Below are positions 45,756 to 54,691 of a DNA stretch of 64,000 nt, in pieces (position 1 is the stretch's first letter; the number at the start of each line of letters is the position of its first letter). The stretch is from Lewinella sp. 4G2 (GTDB lineage Bacteria; Bacteroidota; Bacteroidia; Chitinophagales; Saprospiraceae), in contig NZ_LVWJ02000011.1 in NCBI RefSeq assembly GCF_001625015.1, forward strand, positions 126,501 through 190,500, written 5' to 3'. The translations under genes were made by a program, and so were the position numbers. A model generated the notes under the pieces. That model saw only the letters and a list, made by a program, of their open reading frames with translations, had not been told where the DNA came from and ran no database searches.

Positions 45756-48233
45756 ATGAAGATTTTTCCCCTCATCCTTGCACCGCACCTGCGGCAGCGC
45801 CTACTGCTCATGCTTTTGTTCGTGTTGGGCTTCAACATTACGAGCTCCGCTCAACGTGGACCTAACGCTCCGAAATCGGGTAAGATCAGCGGCCAGCTGA
45901 TTGATGAAGCTACGACCGAACCGATCGGTTTTGCCAACGTGATCGTCTACACCGTGACTACCGATAGTATGGTGAGCGGAACGACGACCGACTTTGACGG
46001 CAAGTTTGCCCTCGACAATATTCCGCTGGGCGACTACCGGCTTGAAATGAGCTTCATCGGCTACGACACCGAAAACCGCGAACTGGAACTGACGGAAGCC
46101 GAGCGCTTTTTCAAAACCGGTAAAGTGAGCCTGGGGACGGGTGGCCAGGACCTGGAAGAAGTCGTCGTCACCGCCGAACGGGCCGTGATGGAACTAGGCT
46201 TGGACCGCAAGGTATTCAACGTAGAAAAATCAGTGGCCGCCGCGGGTGGTTCCGCCGAGGACCTGTTGCGCCAACTACCCAGCATCAATGTGGACGTGGA
46301 AGGTAACGTCTCCCTGCGCGGAAGTGGCAACGTCCGCTTTCTGATCAACGGCCGGCCCAGCGGATTGGTCGGTTCCGACCCCGTAACCTACCTGAAGAGC
46401 CTCTCCAGTACTGCCATCGAACGCATCGAGGTCATCACTAACCCGGGAGCCGCTTTTGATCCGGACGGGACGGCCGGGCTGATCAACATCGTGCTAAAAA
46501 AGAAGCGCGCCGATGGTTTCAACGCTACGTTGAACGCCAACGTGGGCACCAATAATAAATTCGATGGTTCCCTTGACCTGAACTGGCGCAAGGGGAAATT
46601 CAACACTTTTGCTGGCATTAGTGGCCGCTACGACGAACGCTTTTTCCAGGGCTTTCGGGACCAGACCGGTATCAGCGGCGACAGTACTTTCAGCCGGTTC
46701 TTCACCTTCGACGGGGATCGCTTGCGCAAGTCGACGAGCTACCGCCTCGGTACGGAATACGCGCTGACCAAACGCTCCACCCTAGGTCTACAGGGTAACC
46801 TGCAGCTACAGGAAGGCGAAAGCAGCAACGACCGGGTGACGCAGTTCTTCGATAGCGAAAGCCAACTCGCCCGCACCAGTACCCGCCTCGAACGGGAACC
46901 TTCGGATGAGAATGAATATGAAGTCCGCGCGGATTACAATACCACCTTCAAGAAGGAGGGTCGGCAGTTATCCGTAGGCATCCAGTACAGCGGGGAGATT
47001 GAAAACGAAACGGAGAATTACGACGAGACGATCGTCGATAATCTGGAAAACTTTCTGGAAGGCTTTTTACAGAGTGCCCCCAGCGAGGAGACGGAGAATC
47101 TGCTGCTGGGCCAGCTGGATTATTCCCAGCAAATGGGAGACTTCAAGTTTGAAACCGGCTGGCGTTCAACCCTTACCGATTTGACGACCGACGCGGCTTT
47201 TGGCAACGTCAGTGGTACCGGAGAATTTCTGAAGATCGATTCTCTGAGCAACGTCTTCAATTATAAGGAGGACATCCACGCCGTCTACGCCACCTTCGGC
47301 GGAACGATCGATAAGATCACCTTCAGCGCGGGCTTACGCGCGGAACAGGCTTACACAACGAGTACCCTGACTGAACCCAAGTTTGAGGAATTTAATAACG
47401 ATTACTTCAAGGTCTACCCCAGCGTATTCGTCGGCTACGCCTTTGACGACAACACCACACTCCAGGGTAGCTACGGCCGCCGGGTGAACCGCCCACGCGC
47501 CTGGGCCCTGAACCCCTTCGTGGACCGGGGAGACCCGTTCAACCTGCGGAAGGGCGAACCTTTCCTACTGCCGGAAATCATCAACAGTTTCGAACTTAAC
47601 GTCCAACAACGGTATAAGCTCGGGACGATCACCGGCGGTATTTACTTCCGCCAGCTAAAGGACCTGATCAGCCGGGTGAGTGAGGAATTGCCCGGCGGGG
47701 TAACCCAGAGCACCCGCGCTAATCTAGACCGGGGCCGGGATTACGGCATCGAGATCATCTCCACCATGCGCCCGGTAAAGGATATGGACCTCACCCTTAG
47801 CCTGAATGGCTACAAAAGTGAGATCATCGGCCGCAGCGACGACAGCAGTTTGGATGCGGATGGTTACCTATTCTCCGGCAACCTACAAGCCGGTTACAAA
47901 CTACCGTGGGACATCAACGTGCAGGCCACCTATTTCTACCGGAGCCCCGGCGTTCGCCCGCAGGGAAGGATCCGGACCATCCAAAGCCTCGACCTCGGTT
48001 TCCGCAAGGATATCCTGGAGGGCCGCGGCGCAATCACGGCTCGGGTTACCGACGTGTTCAATACCCGCCGTTACCGCTTTGATACGGAGCTGACTACCCT
48101 GCAAACCACGAGCGAATTCCAGCGGGAAAGCAGGATTGCTTACGTTGGTTTCCAGTACAGCTTGCAGAAATTGAAGCCCCAACGCCGGGGTGGCAGCCGT
48201 GGCGGTGGCGGTGGTGGTGGCGATGATTTTTAG
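45756..48233 (+). CDS. TonB-dependent-receptor-like outer-membrane barrel, second copy
   Basis: I place the start at the ATG at 45756 (825 residues); the frame runs 10 codons further upstream. The signal peptide is MKIFPLILAPHLRQRLLLML with cleavage near TSSAQ. A carboxypeptidase-like domain (~45-130), a plug (~140-240, with VRFLINGRPSGLVGSDPVTY) and a barrel follow. It has the same layout as the protein at 34.6 kb but a diverged sequence. The C-terminus is a Gly/Arg tail (RGGSRGGGGGGGDDF), odd for a barrel, which normally ends in an aromatic strand. The signal peptide is partly encoded by a reverse copy of the dispersed element. Confidence 0.87.
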   Translation: MKIFPLILAPHLRQRLLLMLLFVLGFNITSSAQRGPNAPKSGKISGQLIDEATTEPIGFANVIVYTVTTDSMVSGTTTDFDGKFALDNIPLGDYRLEMSFIGYDTENRELELTEAERFFKTGKVSLGTGGQDLEEVVVTAERAVMELGLDRKVFNVEKSVAAAGGSAEDLLRQLPSINVDVEGNVSLRGSGNVRFLINGRPSGLVGSDPVTYLKSLSSTAIERIEVITNPGAAFDPDGTAGLINIVLKKKRADGFNATLNANVGTNNKFDGSLDLNWRKGKFNTFAGISGRYDERFFQGFRDQTGISGDSTFSRFFTFDGDRLRKSTSYRLGTEYALTKRSTLGLQGNLQLQEGESSNDRVTQFFDSESQLARTSTRLEREPSDENEYEVRADYNTTFKKEGRQLSVGIQYSGEIENETENYDETIVDNLENFLEGFLQSAPSEETENLLLGQLDYSQQMGDFKFETGWRSTLTDLTTDAAFGNVSGTGEFLKIDSLSNVFNYKEDIHAVYATFGGTIDKITFSAGLRAEQAYTTSTLTEPKFEEFNNDYFKVYPSVFVGYAFDDNTTLQGSYGRRVNRPRAWALNPFVDRGDPFNLRKGEPFLLPEIINSFELNVQQRYKLGTITGGIYFRQLKDLISRVSEELPGGVTQSTRANLDRGRDYGIEIISTMRPVKDMDLTLSLNGYKSEIIGRSDDSSLDADGYLFSGNLQAGYKLPWDINVQATYFYRSPGVRPQGRIRTIQSLDLGFRKDILEGRGAITARVTDVFNTRRYRFDTELTTLQTTSEFQRESRIAYVGFQYSLQKLKPQRRGGSRGGGGGGGDDF
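45766..45802 (-). repeat. Dispersed 36-nt element inside a signal-peptide coding region
   Basis: The 17-nt minus-strand core GGCGCTGCCGCAGGTGC is exact; the tail is less regular. The receptor gene reads it in reverse as HLRQR, a frame different from the other reverse copies. Confidence 0.7.
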
Positions 48234-48372
48234 AGTTACTCAAAGGCGCATCCGCTGATTTTGCCGGAATTTCTTAGCTTATCGGACGAATTAGCTACGG
48301 GACGGCATGTCCAACAAACATTGCCCGCTCCTAATACGCTCAGCAAATAACTTTAAGAACACAAACCACACT

Positions 48373-49335
48373 ATGAAAAAGATTGGCATTCTCTACGGCC
48401 GCGAACGCAGTTTCCCACCCGCCGTCATTCAACGCATCAACGACATGAACGTCGACGGCGTCATGGCCGAACCCGTAAAAATTGACAAAGTCGGCCAGGG
48501 CCTCAACCCGGGCTACGCAGTGATCATCGACCGCATCAGCCAGGACGTACCCTTTTACCGGGCCATGCTAAAAAACGCCGCCGCTACCGGTACGGCCGTC
48601 ATCAACAACCCCTTCTGGTGGAGTGCCGACGAGAAGTTTTTCAACAACGTACTGAGTGTCGGCGGGCTAGATGTGCCCGTCCCCAAGACGGTATTGCTTC
48701 CCAGCTACGAGAAGCCCACCGATACATCGGATGAGTCCTTCACGAACCTCGCCCACCCACTGGACTGGCAGAGCATGTTCAACTACATCGGGTGGCCGGC
48801 CTGGACTAAACCACACGATGGCGGTGGATGGAAGTCCGTCTACAAGTGCAACAACCCTGAGGATCTGTGGAAGGCCCACGCGGAGACTGGCCAATTGGTC
48901 ATGATGCTCCAGGAAAACATCACCTTCACCAGTTACTTTCGTTGCTACTGCATCGGGCGGAAGTACGTGAAGATCATGCACTACGAACCCCGCAACGAGT
49001 TCCTCGACCGCTACCGCTGCCACCACGACGTCAGTGACGAACTCATGCAGCAGATGCACGACTACGTCATCAAGATCAACGAGTGGTTAGGCTACGATTT
49101 CAATACCGTTGAATTCGCGGTACGCGACGGCATTCCCTACGCCATCGATTTCTGCAACCCCGCTCCGGATGCTGACAAGTTCAGCGTTGGTGAAGAGAAC
49201 TTCAACTGGGTTATCGAGCACGCCGCCAAGTACGCCATCGAGCGGGCGCAGGCGCAGGAACCCGGCAAGAGCAACCTTACCTGGGGTAAGTTCATCTCCG
49301 AATCCGTTGCTGGCACCTACGATTCACGTCGATAG
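48373..49335 (+). CDS. ATP-grasp family protein, RimK-like
   Basis: The ATG at 48373 gives 320 residues; the frame extends 22 codons upstream without similarity. The N-terminal part (KIGILYGRERSFPPAVIQRI) resembles a pre-ATP-grasp domain. ATP-grasp features follow: WPAWTKPHDGGGWKSVYKC (lysine and glycine loop), LVMMLQENITF, and the metal site DFNTVEFAVRDG followed by AIDFCNP, where the usual ligands Glu and Asn are present. It probably ligates an amino acid or peptide; the substrate is unknown. A terminator at 49361 is shared with the convergent sulfatase gene. Confidence 0.78.
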   Translation: MKKIGILYGRERSFPPAVIQRINDMNVDGVMAEPVKIDKVGQGLNPGYAVIIDRISQDVPFYRAMLKNAAATGTAVINNPFWWSADEKFFNNVLSVGGLDVPVPKTVLLPSYEKPTDTSDESFTNLAHPLDWQSMFNYIGWPAWTKPHDGGGWKSVYKCNNPEDLWKAHAETGQLVMMLQENITFTSYFRCYCIGRKYVKIMHYEPRNEFLDRYRCHHDVSDELMQQMHDYVIKINEWLGYDFNTVEFAVRDGIPYAIDFCNPAPDADKFSVGEENFNWVIEHAAKYAIERAQAQEPGKSNLTWGKFISESVAGTYDSRR

Positions 49336-49360
49336 GGCCACGCCAGATTAGACTTGAAAG

Positions 49361-49395
49361 TCCCCCGCACCAATCTTTGGTTCGGGGGATTTTTC
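49361..49395. terminator. Bidirectional terminator
   Basis: TCCCCCG-c-ACCAA pairs with TTGGT-t-CGGGGGA, followed by five T. It overlaps the sulfatase stop codon on the minus strand, so it mainly serves the ATP-grasp gene. Confidence 0.88.
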
Positions 49396-51178
49396 ATTCC
49401 ACCAAAGTGATCTCCTTCACCCAGAAGCCCGGATGCGCCACGGGCGTGGACACACTCAGCAACGTGCTCCCCGCGGGGACCGTTACTCCCCTCAGCGTAG
49501 CCTCAGCCCATTCGCGGGGGTAGACTTCCTTGCGTTTGGTACGGTCGGCGACGGGTATCTCCCGCGTCATTGCGGGTGGCAACTCCATGCTATAGGCCTC
49601 TCCCTTATCCGTTCCTACGACGATTTCGCGGGGGGCTTCGTCATCCAGGTGGTAGCGGATGTTGACGGTGTAGGCGCGGTCCTCAGACGTGGCGATCGGC
49701 CAGGCGGCGCCCTCCGGTCCCAGGTTGATGAAGTAATCATTTGCCCAGCCGTACTCATCGTTGAAGGTGGTCTTGCCATTAGGCTCCCCTTCGTGCGCCA
49801 GGAACCGTACGAGGCCGGAGGATGCATCCAAACTAATTGGCGGCGCGATGATGCCGGTCGGTGGAGCTACTTCCACAATCTTTTGCTGGTAAACTTTCAT
49901 CATCTTTAGGAAGACGTCCGATTGACCTACGAGCAAGTCTCCGGAATTAGGGAGCAGCAAATCTTTCTGTTGTCCCGGATCCCGCTCCAGATCGTAGGCT
50001 TCGAAGCGGTCCGCCGCGCGGGCAACGAGGAGGTAACGACCATCACGGACGCTACCCGGGTAGCCAGTAAAGTCGTAGCCCTGTTTGAAGGTATAGATGT
50101 ACCGGCCGTCTTCCGGCAGCGCTTCGGTAGCCGTTAGGCCGGGCAGTAGGCTGATACCATCTACATCTGCGGGAATAGATTCGCCGATGTAGTCCAGTAA
50201 CGTGGGCAGTAAGTCAATGTGGGCGGCCGGGCGGTCCGTTACCGTTCCGTTGGCTGGGTGGTCGCCCGGAAAGGTGATAGAGAAGGGCACGCGCACGCTG
50301 CCTTCGTTCACCTGCCCCTTCGTCCCCTTCAGTCCCATCCGGAATCGGTCTCCGTTCGGTCCGTTGTCGGTGGAGAAAATGACGACGGTATTGTTCAGGA
50401 CGCCGGCCGCGTTGAGCCGTTCCAGTAGGCCGCCGAGCCGTTCGTCGATGGATTCAATCATGGCGTAGATGCCGGTATTGTAATCGGTGAGTCCCCGCTG
50501 TTTGACGTCGTCCCAGTACTTATCCGCCACCTGCACCGGGGTGTGGGGGGCTTGATAGGTGATCATACTGAAGAAGGGGCGGTCGTCGTCCGCCAGCATG
50601 AAGGCGGCGGCGGAGTCTGTTAGAATACCCGTGAGGTCGCCGTGGAAGGAAACAAGTTCGTTGCGCTCGTTCTCCAGTTCACCGTCGAAGTAATCATTGA
50701 AGTGGCCGAGGGTAAAACCCAGGAATTCGTCGAAGCCTTGCCCAGCCGGGTCGTAGGGTTTGGTGGCTCCGTTGTGCCACTTACCGAAGAGGCCGGTCCG
50801 GTAGCCCGCTTCGCGGAGGTATTCGGGGATGGTCTTTACTTCGGCGGCCATCGTCTCGCGGCGGCGGGTGACGAAAACCGCCCCGGTGCGGGGGTGGTAC
50901 TGTCCAGAGAGGAAGCTCGCCCGCGTTGGTGCGCAAACGGGGCTTACGTAGAATCTGTTGAACTTAGCGCCGGAACTTAACAGTGCATCCATATTCGGCG
51001 TCCGGATCGAGTCATTTCCGTGGAGGGAAAGGTCGCCTATTCCCTGGTCGTCCGTCAGGATGAAGAGGATGTTCGGTCGGTTTTCGTCTGGGTATTCCCC
51101 TTCCCTTTCCACGGCACCCGCGCAAGCGCCCAGAATGAAAAGCAGGAAGAAGAAAGGGAGTAAATTAAAAAGTCTCAT
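49394..51178 (-). CDS. Sulfatase, cysteine-type, lipoprotein
   Basis: It hydrolyses sulfate esters. The ATG at 51178 gives 594 residues starting with a lipoprotein signal (LPFFFLLFILGACAG); the longer open frame is unlikely. The metal-binding start RPNILFILTDDQGIGDLSLH and the formylglycine site CAPTRASFLSG (Cys near residue 82, C-x-P-x-R) are intact, as is the FSTDNGPNG region. Activity needs Cys to be converted to formylglycine by an FGE or anSME, not encoded here. The C-terminal ~130 residues form an extra beta domain. Sulfated algal polysaccharide is a plausible substrate in a marine bacterium (inference). Confidence 0.92.
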   Translation of the reverse strand: MRLFNLLPFFFLLFILGACAGAVEREGEYPDENRPNILFILTDDQGIGDLSLHGNDSIRTPNMDALLSSGAKFNRFYVSPVCAPTRASFLSGQYHPRTGAVFVTRRRETMAAEVKTIPEYLREAGYRTGLFGKWHNGATKPYDPAGQGFDEFLGFTLGHFNDYFDGELENERNELVSFHGDLTGILTDSAAAFMLADDDRPFFSMITYQAPHTPVQVADKYWDDVKQRGLTDYNTGIYAMIESIDERLGGLLERLNAAGVLNNTVVIFSTDNGPNGDRFRMGLKGTKGQVNEGSVRVPFSITFPGDHPANGTVTDRPAAHIDLLPTLLDYIGESIPADVDGISLLPGLTATEALPEDGRYIYTFKQGYDFTGYPGSVRDGRYLLVARAADRFEAYDLERDPGQQKDLLLPNSGDLLVGQSDVFLKMMKVYQQKIVEVAPPTGIIAPPISLDASSGLVRFLAHEGEPNGKTTFNDEYGWANDYFINLGPEGAAWPIATSEDRAYTVNIRYHLDDEAPREIVVGTDKGEAYSMELPPAMTREIPVADRTKRKEVYPREWAEATLRGVTVPAGSTLLSVSTPVAHPGFWVKEITLVE

Positions 51179-51183
51179 CTCCA

Positions 51184-51191
51184 CGAATGTA
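51184..51191 (-). promoter_or_regulatory. Possible leaderless promoter -7 box
   Basis: On the minus strand, TACATTCG is followed by 5 nt and then the sulfatase ATG. It is one base longer than the other four examples. Confidence 0.3.
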
Positions 51192-51228
51192 CGCAGGGAT
51201 GAGACTTTCGAAACGGTTTCGGAGCCGC

Positions 51229-52341
51229 TTACTTGATCACGTTGGTAAGATCGATCCCCATGGATTTGGCCCGGTTGCGCCACCGCTCGCGGGCTAGTTT
51301 TTGCATGTCGGAGCTGGTGTCCATCTCGTCCATGATCTCAAGTCCGAGGAGGGTTTCCATCGCGTCTTCCATGGTGACGATGCCTTCCATGCCGCCGAAT
51401 TCGTCGACGACCATCGCGATCGGTTCGCGGCGTTCCAGCATGTTATTGATCAGATCGTGCAAGGAAGTCGTCTGCGGGATCATCAGCAGCGGGCGGATGA
51501 GTGTTTTGATGTTCTCCTGATCCTGATTGTTAATGATGGCCTTATAAACCAGGTCCTTCAGTACGTAGCCTTCGACCTGATCACGCGTCTCCCCGAAGAC
51601 CGGGTAGCGGCTGAAGGGGCTGTTGTCGTACTTCTCGTAAAACTCACGAATGGTGAGGTGGGACTTAGCTCCGACCACCACCGTGCGGGGCGTCATCACG
51701 TCGTGTACCGTCAGGCTGTCGAACATGAGGAGGTTCTGCAGGATCCGGCCTTCCTCCTTGGCGAGTTGTCCGCTTTCGGTCTGGGCGTCGGCCATGGCCA
51801 TAAATTCGCTACGGCTGAGGGCGCTGGAATGGGGATCGTCGCCGCGCAGCAACAGCTTTTTGATCTTATCGGAAATCCAGATGAAGCCCGTCCAGGTAAA
51901 AATCTTCACCATGATGTTGAGGGACTTCACGGTGAAGGGAGCGAGTTGCTTCCAGTAGGTGGCCCCCAAGTTTTTCGGGATGATCTCGGAAAGAATGAGG
52001 ATGGCCAGCGTCATCACTACGGAGACGATGAGTTCGTAACCGACGGCGTAATCAATGAATGGAATCGTGAAAGCAACCGCATCTACCCCAAAGGCACCCG
52101 CCGTGCTGGTACCGACCATGATGGCACCGACCGTATGCGCTACGGTGTTGAGCGAGAGAATGGCCGTGAGCGGGGCGTTGACGTCTTCCTTAAATTTCGT
52201 CAGCAGCTCTCCGGTGCTACCACCTTCCTGCTGCTTGATCTGTACGTAACTGGGGGTAACGGAGAGTAAAACGGCTTCCCAGATGGAACACAGGAAGGAA
52301 AAGGCAATGGAGACGATTGCAAAAAACAGGAGGGTTCCCAT
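51229..52341 (-). CDS. CorC/CNNM-type membrane protein (DUF21 plus CBS pair)
   Basis: The ATG at 52341 gives 370 residues. Three to four membrane helices in the DUF21 domain (~1-170; LLFFAIVSIAFSFLCSIWEA, LILSEIIPKNLGATYWKQL with the conserved EIxPKxLG motif) are followed by two CBS domains (~215-345; MFDSLTVHDVMTPRTVVVGA, MVVDEFGGMEGIVTMEDAME). The family includes magnesium and cobalt exporters and haemolysin-like proteins. The usual C-terminal CorC_HlyC domain is missing. It lies upstream of the sulfatase gene with a 50-bp gap. Confidence 0.9.
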   Translation of the reverse strand: MGTLLFFAIVSIAFSFLCSIWEAVLLSVTPSYVQIKQQEGGSTGELLTKFKEDVNAPLTAILSLNTVAHTVGAIMVGTSTAGAFGVDAVAFTIPFIDYAVGYELIVSVVMTLAILILSEIIPKNLGATYWKQLAPFTVKSLNIMVKIFTWTGFIWISDKIKKLLLRGDDPHSSALSRSEFMAMADAQTESGQLAKEEGRILQNLLMFDSLTVHDVMTPRTVVVGAKSHLTIREFYEKYDNSPFSRYPVFGETRDQVEGYVLKDLVYKAIINNQDQENIKTLIRPLLMIPQTTSLHDLINNMLERREPIAMVVDEFGGMEGIVTMEDAMETLLGLEIMDEMDTSSDMQKLARERWRNRAKSMGIDLTNVIK

Positions 52342-52454
52342 AAGCAAGTGCGGACCACCAGGGTCGCTTTGTGGATATTCAGCACGCCACACGAGCGCAC
52401 ACGGATCATGGTTCGATCCAGTTACTAAGATAAAGCGTTCGTGCGCTTGGTGTT

Positions 52455-54392
52455 CTACTCAATGTAGAGTTTCTGAAAGGGCGCCGGTACGTCACCATTC
52501 CCCATTTGATTCAGTTGGCGCAGTCGCGTCGTAGAAATACCGTAGCGCTGCGCAATGGCGAACATAGTTTCCCCCTCCTGTACAACGTGGTAGGCGCGGG
52601 TGCTGGGCTGGTAAGCGGGGGGCGTATTTGCCTCCGGTTGTGGTTGCGCCGGCGCTAGCATCGCCGGTGGCGTTGCGTTCAGCGGCGTACCGCGGAAGGG
52701 ATCTCCCTGCACGCTGGGTTGCGGGGTCGGCTGTGGCCTAGCGTAGGGCTGGGGCTGAGGGTTCTGGCGGGGCGCCGGCGTTACCCCACGGCCTTCAAGT
52801 TGGCTGAGGGTACGCGGTGCCGGTGCTGGGGCTGGTGCGGGCGTCGGGTCACGGTAGGCCGGCCAGGCATTGTTGTACGCCGAGGGGCCGGGGGGCGTGT
52901 AGGATGGCGCGGAAGCACCGTAACGCGGCTGTACCGTCCGGGGAGCCGGCTCAAACTCAGGTGGCGCGGGTGGCGCGTAGGGCTGGTTCTGAGGCGTATC
53001 CGGCAAGGTGAGTGGCTGCGCCGTCGTCGTCGGGGCCGGCTGAGAATGGTTACAGTGGTCGGTAATTACGCGTTGGCCCGCGTACAGGATATCCGTCGGA
53101 GACAGGTTATTGATCTGGCGAAAACGCTCTTCTGTATATCCGCTCAGATAAGCCACACTGGCTACCGTCTCACCGGCGCGAACGATGCGGGTCTTGCCAT
53201 CCGTCTGGTAAACGGTCGCATTAGGTACGGGCGCGGCTGCACGAGCAGTGGGCGCTGCCGCAGGTGCCGAGTAAGGGGTTGGAGCCGGAGCTGAAGCACT
53301 AGTAGTTGAGCTAATCTTAAGGACCTGCCCAGGGTAGATCGTCGTACCCGACATTCCATTGATGCGTTGGATGGCATCCGCCGTCGTACCGTACTTCCGG
53401 CTGATACCGTAAAGGGTTTCCCCTTTCACGACGCGGTGGTCCTGGGTCGTTACCGTAGGTGCTGTACTTTCCCGGTAGGCTCGGCTTTCGGGCTGCGGCG
53501 CGGGCTGCCGGTAAGGCTGCTGAACGTAGGGTGTTGGTTGCGCGTAAGGCTGCGGCGCTGGCGTGACCCTTGAAGGCTCCGAAGGTGTCACTTGCGTGGA
53601 CGGAACCGGGACATTGTTATAAGGATTGGACCGGACGACGGCGCCCGTCCCCGCAGTGGCTGCACCCTGCTTCAGGCGGGCACAGTTCTGTACGAGGTAC
53701 TCCGCCAGTGGGATACCATTCACCGACCGGGCCTGGATGACGGAGCCCATGGAAGTCGTCCCGTTACTACCGAGGCGGCGCTCCAGCAGTCCGATTTCCG
53801 GAGAGATCCGGTACTGAATGAGCGGGTGTGCGCTACCCGGCTCCTTGTGTTGGATCAACAGTTCGGGAGAGCAGTTACCCGGTTCCGCTCCTTCCAGAAT
53901 GACGGATGCTTTGGGGCGTTGGAAGCTGATGTCCGTATTAAGCTCCGCGTACCGCTGGTTGAGTTTGAAGCGGGTGTACTTGGAAGTGTAAATGATTTGG
54001 TCGCCCTGCTTTTGCATCACGCTGGCGCCCACAACGGGCGTCACCCGGAACTCACCCGTAAAGGCCCGGCGGATGATGAAGACCTGGTCCGACTGCGTCC
54101 AGATGCCCAGACTGAGATTGGAGGTCAGGCGGCTGTCGTTGCAGGAAAGGTAATTGGCGGGGATGGTGCTTTGCGTTTGCCGGCCTTCCATTCCCGTCTC
54201 CAGCGTCAGTACGTAACCGTTGGGGAGGTGAAAAGCGTAAGCGTAGTAGTCGTTATTCATTTGCCCCGAACTCGCCTCCTGGTATCGGATTCGGTCGGCG
54301 CAGCCATCCTCGGCGAAAATGTAAATGCTTTCCGCGGAAAGCGTCACCACAGCGCACAGCACTGCGGCAATAGCAAGGAGAAAACGTGTCAT
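52455..54392 (-). CDS. Secreted LysM protein with three LysM repeats and Pro-rich linkers
   Basis: The 645-residue product has a signal peptide (FLLAIAAVLCAVVTLSA). An N-terminal beta-rich domain of ~230 residues is unrecognised. Three LysM peptidoglycan-binding repeats follow near 318-360 (VVKGETLYGISRKYG), 401-443 (IVRAGETVASVAYLSG) and 600-645 (VVQEGETMFAIAQRYG). Long Pro/Ala/Gln linkers separate them. One linker (APAAAPT near 375-381) is encoded by an exact reverse copy of the dispersed element. It probably binds the cell wall in the periplasm. It is divergent from the M23 peptidase gene. Confidence 0.85.
   Translation of the reverse strand: MTRFLLAIAAVLCAVVTLSAESIYIFAEDGCADRIRYQEASSGQMNNDYYAYAFHLPNGYVLTLETGMEGRQTQSTIPANYLSCNDSRLTSNLSLGIWTQSDQVFIIRRAFTGEFRVTPVVGASVMQKQGDQIIYTSKYTRFKLNQRYAELNTDISFQRPKASVILEGAEPGNCSPELLIQHKEPGSAHPLIQYRISPEIGLLERRLGSNGTTSMGSVIQARSVNGIPLAEYLVQNCARLKQGAATAGTGAVVRSNPYNNVPVPSTQVTPSEPSRVTPAPQPYAQPTPYVQQPYRQPAPQPESRAYRESTAPTVTTQDHRVVKGETLYGISRKYGTTADAIQRINGMSGTTIYPGQVLKISSTTSASAPAPTPYSAPAAAPTARAAAPVPNATVYQTDGKTRIVRAGETVASVAYLSGYTEERFRQINNLSPTDILYAGQRVITDHCNHSQPAPTTTAQPLTLPDTPQNQPYAPPAPPEFEPAPRTVQPRYGASAPSYTPPGPSAYNNAWPAYRDPTPAPAPAPAPRTLSQLEGRGVTPAPRQNPQPQPYARPQPTPQPSVQGDPFRGTPLNATPPAMLAPAQPQPEANTPPAYQPSTRAYHVVQEGETMFAIAQRYGISTTRLRQLNQMGNGDVPAPFQKLYIE
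53250..53286 (+). repeat. Dispersed 36-nt element inside the LysM gene
   Basis: It has an exact core GGGCGCTGCCGCAGGTGC, then 8 nt, then GGGTTGGAG. The gene, on the minus strand, reads it as APAAAP within a Pro/Ala linker. Confidence 0.75.
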
Positions 54393-54691
54393 GATTTTAG
54401 ATTTGGGATAAGTAAAGGTGGACGTAAACCTATTGGGAGTGTGTATAAAATAAGAAACACAAAGTAACAGAAATTTTCAGAGGTAAGCTCTCTACCTATT
54501 GCGACCTACCTCTAGCTGGGTTTGAATCGCGCCTACTCCGTCACATCCGTGTTAAGGAAAGCGCTACCCCGCCTGCGAGACCCGTCGCCTTATTATATTT
54601 GCGAAGCGTCGGAATCCGGCTAGCGAATTAATGTGGTAATGACCCTGCCACTCGTTCAGCCCCGGCCGCGCCTTATCAACAACCTCTCTAC
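54393..54691. other. Divergent promoter region, LysM and M23 genes
   Basis: This 299-bp gap between two divergently transcribed cell-wall genes has no open frame of substance. TATATTTG at 54594-54601 fits the -7 consensus TAnnTTTG for the M23 gene, with a leader of ~85 nt, but lacks a good -33 element. No repeat array is present. Confidence 0.45.

Noticed and set aside
34557..48233. Polysaccharide utilisation loci around the two barrel receptors
   Set aside because: There is no SusD-like gene, glycoside hydrolase or sensor next to either receptor. The sulfatase at 49-51 kb is on the opposite strand, with an ATP-grasp gene in between.
54520..54545. tRNA-like T-loop sequence (GGGTTTGAATCG)
   Set aside because: No acceptor, D or anticodon arms can be built around it.
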